From N074bin45 sp039587475 (GTDB lineage: Bacteria; Gemmatimonadota; Gemmatimonadetes; Gemmatimonadales; GWC2-71-9), in the NCBI GenBank assembly GCA_039587475.1, contig JBDHIK010000004.1:1-64000 (forward strand): a DNA stretch of 64,000 nucleotides, read 5' to 3'. Position 1 is the stretch's first letter; each line of letters starts with the position of its first letter. The notes beneath the pieces were generated by a model that was not told where the DNA came from, did not search any database, and saw only the letters and a program-made list of their open reading frames with translations. The position numbers and the translations under genes are program-made. Positions 59,524 through 64,000 of the stretch are shown piece after piece.

Positions 59524-60597
59524 GTGCCCCTCGGCATTCGACGCATGATAGTACCATCATTGGGCCTTGCCAGCGCCGCTCTGCTGGGGGCCATGGCCCC
59601 CGGCAATGCCTTGGCTCAGGAGTCGTTCTCCGTCAGTGGCAACACCGTGTCCATCTACAACCTCGCGGGCCGCGTCACGGTCGAGCCCGGAAGCGGATCG
59701 GACGTCGTGATCGAGGTGACCCGTGGTGGCGACGATGGCGGGGAGCTGAGGATCGAGACGGGCCGGATCGGAGAGGCCAACACCCTCAGGGTCGTCTATC
59801 CGAGCAGCCGGGTGGTCGCCTCGTTCCTCCGCTCAGGGCAGAACACCAAGCTCCGGGTACGAGACGACGGCACCTTCTCGGACCGCGGCGACCGCGGGTC
59901 GAAGATCACCGTCTCGAGTGACGGAAACGGGATCGAGGCCTGGGCTCACCTCACGGTTCGGGTGCCTTCCGGCAAGAAGGCGTCCATCTACCTGGCGGTA
60001 GGGAGCATCGAGGCGTCGAACCTCGACGGCGACATTCGCCTGGACACCCACTCGGCGCCGGTCACCGCCATGGCCATCAGCGGAAGTCTGGACGTGGATG
60101 TGGGCTCGGGATCGGTCGAGGTGCGTGACATCACCGGCCACCTTCGGATCGACACCGGCTCGGGTGGGGTCAACGTCTCCGAGGTGAATGGCGACGTCAT
60201 CGACATCGATACCGGCTCTGGCGGAGTGCGGGGAGAGGGCCTCACCGCTGGCACGATCCGCATCGACACGGGTTCCGGAGGCATCGATCTCGATCGTGTT
60301 GCCGGCGACCATCTGTCCATGGATACCGGGAGTGGAGGCGTCAGTCTGCGTCTGACCCGGGTTCCCTCGCGCATCATGATCGACACCGGGTCCGGCGGCG
60401 TGACGATTCGTTCACCAAGTGGGATCAATGCCACTGTGGATCTGGAAACAGGCAGCGGGTCCATCGAGACCGAGTTTCCAGTCACGGTGACCCGTCATAG
60501 CCGGGATCATGTCCGGGGGCAGATCGGAGACGGTTCCGGGCAGATCAAGATCGAAACCGGTTCGGGGTCGATCAGACTGCTGAGGGCCGACGGCTAG
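59524..60597 (+). CDS. DUF4097-like beta-solenoid protein with IDTGSGG repeats
   Basis: A 357-aa secreted protein (signal up to GNALAQES). From about residue 165 it consists of about ten short turns, each with a version of IDTGSGGV (VDVGSGSVEV, RIDTGSGGVNV, DIDTGSGGVRG, RIDTGSGGIDL, SMDTGSGGVSL, MIDTGSGGVTI, DLETGSGSIET, KIETGSGSIRL) spaced 15-22 residues. This is a right-handed beta-solenoid typical of DUF4097 and head-GIN proteins. Role unknown; such proteins are often under envelope-stress control. GTG start 59524 with AAGGAGCGCT. Confidence 0.88.
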   Translation: MPLGIRRMIVPSLGLASAALLGAMAPGNALAQESFSVSGNTVSIYNLAGRVTVEPGSGSDVVIEVTRGGDDGGELRIETGRIGEANTLRVVYPSSRVVASFLRSGQNTKLRVRDDGTFSDRGDRGSKITVSSDGNGIEAWAHLTVRVPSGKKASIYLAVGSIEASNLDGDIRLDTHSAPVTAMAISGSLDVDVGSGSVEVRDITGHLRIDTGSGGVNVSEVNGDVIDIDTGSGGVRGEGLTAGTIRIDTGSGGIDLDRVAGDHLSMDTGSGGVSLRLTRVPSRIMIDTGSGGVTIRSPSGINATVDLETGSGSIETEFPVTVTRHSRDHVRGQIGDGSGQIKIETGSGSIRLLRADG

Positions 60598-61148
60598 ATG
60601 GCCTGGGAGGCCTCGGCGTAGTTGAGGCCTTCCGACATCCGCTCATAGACGGTGGCGAGCATGTCCGGTGACCCCACGAGGAATCGGCAATGCTCGTCAC
60701 CGCGGGTCCGGCACTCCACTTCCATGACGGCCACGGTGTCCCCGGCCAACCTGCCGAAAAAGTCCGCCAGCAGTCCGCTGGTGAAGTGACAGCTGGGGTA
60801 CCGGGCCCCGACCGTGGGGGCGGCCTCCGCCCAATCCGGGGATGCCAGGCCGAGGACCCCCGGGGATACCTGGCTCATGTCCAACGCTCCCCACCCCTGG
60901 TTGGTGAAGAACTCTGAAGTCACGTTGCCCAGATAGGCGGCGTCGAGCTCCACCGGCTTGATGGCCCTCGTGTCCCAGAGCCATCCCTCGAATACCGCGA
61001 AGCAGTCCTCGCCAGCTGCAAACCCGGCTTCCTGGAGATAGGCGGCCGTTTCCAGGCCGTGGTCACGCTCCAGGCTGGCCCGGAGGACGTGGAGAGCCTT
61101 CGGACTGAGCGTCAGGAACGTCGTGGGCATGGGGTTCGAGGGTGCCAT
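60594..61148 (-). CDS. V4R (4-vinyl reductase) domain protein
   Basis: A 184-aa protein. The C-terminal half is a V4R domain: FTSGLLADFFGRLAGDTVAV, then EVECRTRGDEHCRFLVGS with the Cys pair (Cys about 151 and 159) that often binds zinc. V4R domains bind small hydrophobic molecules in bacteriochlorophyll synthesis proteins (BchJ), regulators (XylR-type) and heterocyst factors. Here there is no attached output domain. ATG 61148 was chosen for the AAGGCAACC upstream. It is 30 bases after ligA on the same strand. Confidence 0.85.
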   Translation of the reverse strand: MAPSNPMPTTFLTLSPKALHVLRASLERDHGLETAAYLQEAGFAAGEDCFAVFEGWLWDTRAIKPVELDAAYLGNVTSEFFTNQGWGALDMSQVSPGVLGLASPDWAEAAPTVGARYPSCHFTSGLLADFFGRLAGDTVAVMEVECRTRGDEHCRFLVGSPDMLATVYERMSEGLNYAEASQAI

Positions 61149-61178
61149 GGTTGCCTTGGTGAGGTGTGGTGTCACAAG

Positions 61179-63209
61179 CTAGGATGTCGCGCCGAGCCGA
61201 CGCAAGAGTTCCGCCTCGTCGATGACCTCGATGCCCAGAGTCACGGCCTTCTCGAGCTTGCTCCCCGCCTGTTCACCGGCGACGACGAAACTGGTGTTCC
61301 GACTGACACTGCCGGTGACCTTGCCGCCCGCCCGGGCCACCCGGTCGGCGGCGTCGGTCCGGCTGAGATGCGGCAGCGTGCCGGTGATGACGACGGTGTG
61401 ACCGGCAAGCGGCCCGTCCCCGGGTTCCTCGACGGGCTCCGTGACCGTCAATCCGGCCGCCCGCAATCGATCCAGCAGGTCCCGGTTCCGTTGCTGCGCA
61501 AAGAACGACACGATGGCTTCCGCGATGGTGGGTCCGATGCCCGGCACCGCGTTCAAGGTGGCCTCCTCGGCCGCCTGGAGGCGGTCCAGGTCACGAAACT
61601 CTGCGGCGAGCACCTTGGCGGCCATGGTGCCCACGTGGCGGATCCCGAGCGCAAAGAGCAACGTGGACAGTGGTTGTTGCCGTGACCGGTCGATGGCGGC
61701 GACGAGTTGCTCGGCCGATTGGGCGGCCAAACGCTCCAGCGGGGTCAATTGGTCCACCGTCAGGGAATACAGGTCAGCGACGTCCCGAATGAGGCCGGCG
61801 TCCAGCAGCAGCCGCACGCGCTCATAGCCGAGGCCGCGAATGTCCATGGCGCCACGGGAGGCGAAATGCACGATGCTCTCGAGGGTCCGGCCGGCGCACG
61901 CGATATTGGGACAATACCGCATGACTTCGTCCGCGGATTGTTCGGCCGGTGTGCCGCACGCGGGGCACGTCTCGGAGAGGGAATACGGCCGTTCGTCACC
62001 GGTGCGCCGGTCACGCAGCGACCCGATGATCTGCGGGATGACCTCGCCGGCCCGCACGACCTCGACGAAATCGCCCTCGCGGATGTCCTTGTCGACAATG
62101 AGCTGTTCGTTGTGGAGGGTGGCATTGGAGACGGTGACGCCTCCCACCTCGACCGGATCCAGTTCGGCGTACGGATTGAGGGCTCCGGTCCTGCCGACGT
62201 TGATCCTGATGGCGCGGACCCGGGTCACCGCCACCTCGGGCGCAAACTTCCGTGCGACGGCCCAGCGTGGCTCCCGCCCTCCCACGGTGCCCAGGCGGTC
62301 CCACAAGTCGAGCCGGTCCACCTTGACGACCACACCATCGGCCTGGAAGGGGAGGCCTCCCAATTGGTCCTCGAGGGTCGGGATGTGCTGCACGACCGCT
62401 TCGAGCGAGTCGTGCCGGGCCCGATGCGCCTCCACTACAAACCCCCAGCGGCACAGCGCCTCCAGCATGTCCCATTGCGTGTCGGCCGGCGCCTGACCCT
62501 CGATGACCGCCACGTGGAAGGCGAACAGGCGAAGCCGGCGCTTCCGGGTGATGGCGCTGTCCAGTTGCCGCAGGCTTCCCGCGGCCGAGTTGCGGGGGTT
62601 GGCGAACGGTGGCTCCCCCTCCGCCTCCCGAAGGCGGTTGATCCTGGCGAACGTCGTCAGCGGGAAGTACACCTCCCCGCGGACCTCCATGAGCGCCGGC
62701 ACGTCCGGGCCGTTGAGCTCCAGGGGCACGTCGTGAAGGGTGCGGAGATTGGCGGTGACGTCCTCCCCAATGATGCCATTGCCCCGGGTGGCGCCCATGA
62801 CCAACGCGCCGTTCCGGTAGGTGAGGTTCACCGCCGCGCCGTCGATCTTCATCTCGGTGACGAAGGCGCTGTCCGCGACCTCGGGGACCAATCGCAGATT
62901 GCGCTCGCGCCAGGCGAGGAGTTCCGCCGTGTCGAACGCATTGCCCAACGACAGCATGGGATGGGCGTGGCGATGCTTGACCAGGGCCGATGCGGGAGGG
63001 GCTCCGATCCGTTGGGTCGGCGAGTCCCCGGTCCGGATCTCCGGGTGGGCCGCCTCCAGGTCCTGGAGTTCCCGGAACAGGCGGTCGTACTCGGCATCCG
63101 ACAGAGCGGGGTTGTCTTCGAGGTAGTAGGCCCGATTGGCCTGCGTGATCTGCTCGCGCAGCCGTCTGGCCCTGACCACGACTGATGGCTGGCGCGCGGC
63201 CGGCGTCAC
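61179..63209 (-). CDS. ligA: NAD-dependent DNA ligase
   Basis: A full-length 676-aa enzyme. Domain Ia (about 1-65: YYLEDNPALSDAEYDRLFREL), adenylation domain with Lys121 in EMKIDGAAV, OB-fold, a Cys4 zinc finger (CPACG; CPNIAC), helix-hairpin-helix region (LNAVPGIGPTIAEAIVSFF) and a C-terminal BRCT domain (LAGHTVVITGTL). It seals nicks in replication and repair. GTG 63209 overlaps the stop of the GAF gene (GTGA) and has AGGAGG upstream. Confidence 0.97.
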   Translation of the reverse strand: MTPAARQPSVVVRARRLREQITQANRAYYLEDNPALSDAEYDRLFRELQDLEAAHPEIRTGDSPTQRIGAPPASALVKHRHAHPMLSLGNAFDTAELLAWRERNLRLVPEVADSAFVTEMKIDGAAVNLTYRNGALVMGATRGNGIIGEDVTANLRTLHDVPLELNGPDVPALMEVRGEVYFPLTTFARINRLREAEGEPPFANPRNSAAGSLRQLDSAITRKRRLRLFAFHVAVIEGQAPADTQWDMLEALCRWGFVVEAHRARHDSLEAVVQHIPTLEDQLGGLPFQADGVVVKVDRLDLWDRLGTVGGREPRWAVARKFAPEVAVTRVRAIRINVGRTGALNPYAELDPVEVGGVTVSNATLHNEQLIVDKDIREGDFVEVVRAGEVIPQIIGSLRDRRTGDERPYSLSETCPACGTPAEQSADEVMRYCPNIACAGRTLESIVHFASRGAMDIRGLGYERVRLLLDAGLIRDVADLYSLTVDQLTPLERLAAQSAEQLVAAIDRSRQQPLSTLLFALGIRHVGTMAAKVLAAEFRDLDRLQAAEEATLNAVPGIGPTIAEAIVSFFAQQRNRDLLDRLRAAGLTVTEPVEEPGDGPLAGHTVVITGTLPHLSRTDAADRVARAGGKVTGSVSRNTSFVVAGEQAGSKLEKAVTLGIEVIDEAELLRRLGATS

Positions 63210-63988
63210 CGCGTGGCGGCCTCCTGCGCGATGACCGTCATGGCGACACCCACCAGCCGATCCACTTCCTCCGTGGAAGAGCGTCCCAGCAGGCCTTCGC
63301 CCCAGGGGCCTTCCCGCTGTGAGAATTCCTCCAGGAGCCTCCGGATGAAACCGAGCAGGGCGGTGCGCTCGCGGTCGTTGCCGGCTTCCCGCGGGTCGTC
63401 GCCCTGGCGCTCCCGCAGCCGCTCGAACCGGTGGGCGTTGCGCAGGGCTTTGGCGGTGAGGGTGGCGACCACTTGGCAGAACTCGACGTCGGCATCCGAG
63501 AAGCTGGTGCCATCGCGGAAGGTGCGGAGCAGGATGGCACCGATGGCCGAGCCGCGCCACGTAATGGGAACTACCGTGATGGACTTGACCCGCCGGTTGG
63601 CCAAAGCGCCCTGGACGCCCTTGAGGGACGGGTCACTCGCGGCATCGGGGATGAACACGGTACGGCCGGACTCGAGTGACTCCTTGAGTTCAGGGTATCG
63701 CGCGAGGTCCACTTCGTAGTTCCGGATACTGGGGTCTTCGTAACTCGCCACCAGTCGGACCGTCTGGCCACCCCGCTCGACGAGGAAGATCGAGCACCGG
63801 TCGAGGCCAAAGGCCTCACCCAGACGGCGCGCGACCGACTGCACGACGTCGACGAAGTTGAGCGACCCGGCAATTTCCTGGAGGATCTCGATGACGGCCA
63901 GGAGGTGCTTACGCTCGCTCTCCAGCGTGTGGACGCGGGCCTGCAGTTGCTCGATGTCGCTTTCTTGCGACGGGTCGAGAGATGGCAT
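63206..63988 (-). CDS. GAF domain protein with N-terminal coiled coil
   Basis: A 260-aa protein. Residues 5-40 form a coiled coil (DIEQLQARVHTLESERKHLL). Residues 40-190 are a GAF domain (SVARRLGEAFGLDRCSIFLV; TVVPITWRGSAIGAILLRTF), followed by a helical C-terminus. No kinase, cyclase or HD domain. It may bind a small molecule and regulate a partner through the coiled coil. Coupled to ligA by a GTGA overlap. It is complete at the right edge, with only 12 bases upstream in the window. Confidence 0.88.
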   Translation of the reverse strand: MPSLDPSQESDIEQLQARVHTLESERKHLLAVIEILQEIAGSLNFVDVVQSVARRLGEAFGLDRCSIFLVERGGQTVRLVASYEDPSIRNYEVDLARYPELKESLESGRTVFIPDAASDPSLKGVQGALANRRVKSITVVPITWRGSAIGAILLRTFRDGTSFSDADVEFCQVVATLTAKALRNAHRFERLRERQGDDPREAGNDRERTALLGFIRRLLEEFSQREGPWGEGLLGRSSTEEVDRLVGVAMTVIAQEAATR

Positions 63989-64000
63989 GGGCTTGCTGCC

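Noticed and set aside
61707..63185. A 492-codon plus-strand open frame opposite ligA
   Set aside because: Shadow of ligA, which has every ligase domain in order.
1..64000. CRISPR array, prophage, insertion sequence or tRNA genes
   Set aside because: No direct-repeat array, transposase, integrase or cloverleaf pattern seen while reading the genes and gaps. A covariance-model tRNA scan was not possible here.

Overview
The window looks like chromosomal DNA of a free-living, high-GC, diderm, aerobic heterotroph, most likely a member of Gemmatimonadota or a near relative. This placement is an inference. It rests on the strongly G/C-ending codons, a TonB-dependent receptor with a carboxypeptidase-regulatory-like domain, many short-signal lipoproteins, a DUF1800/DUF1501 pair, a DUF4097 protein and frequent GTG starts. 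No rRNA or tRNA gene was found. Several good promoters share one pattern (TTGACN, 17-nt spacer, TANNNT). Apart from one candidate structured RNA, I see no phage, IS element, CRISPR array or other mobile DNA.

Layout. 1-2.6 kb: a partial GAF/PAS signalling protein, a divergent orphan gene, a C26 amidohydrolase and a lipoprotein. 2.7-5.1 kb: a coiled-coil gene (frameshifted), a POT peptide transporter and the orphaned tail of a second POT gene. 5.2-9.2 kb: a malate synthase A homologue that seems to have lost its catalytic residues, a half-size TSUP exporter and a copper-delivery/cytochrome oxidase assembly set (SCO1, PCu(A)C, CtaG). 9.2-14.2 kb: a TonB-dependent receptor translationally coupled to tandem beta-propeller lipoproteins. 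14.3-24.6 kb: M28 peptidase, multicopper oxidase, amidohydrolase, the DUF1800/DUF1501 pair, an RCC1-repeat lipoprotein and a PhzF-like protein.

24.6-35.4 kb is one long minus-strand run: tdk, coaE, gcvH, gcvP, a LipM-like lipoyl transferase, then an oligopeptide ABC transporter (binding protein, B, C, D, F) whose C permease is disrupted. 35.6-37.5 kb: an HU protein, a strong terminator and a degenerate DEAD-box protein that keeps its DbpA-type RNA-binding domain. 37.6-46.4 kb: an aminotransferase, then a compact NurA-HerA-Mre11-Rad50-GNAT operon, which is the archaeal-type DNA end-resection set in a bacterial genome.

46.4-50.7 kb: a 51-aa membrane protein, a strong promoter that starts a rod-like, terminator-ended RNA (candidate 6S RNA), then a mammalian-like PTPS, FolE and an SDR. 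Together these could make a tetrahydrobiopterin-type pterin. An M23 peptidase with a propeller domain and a Zn-ribbon protein follow. 50.7-64 kb: a fatty acyl-CoA synthetase, two paralogous Ig-like lipoproteins, a TPR protein, a phosphoribosyltransferase coupled to a TldD/PmbA pair, a YtcJ-type amidohydrolase, a DUF4097 protein behind a promoter with an embedded palindrome, a V4R protein, ligA and a GAF protein.

Taken together, the Opp and POT transporters, M28, M23, C26 and TldD/PmbA genes suggest a peptide-using lifestyle. The copper genes point to a haem-copper terminal oxidase encoded elsewhere.
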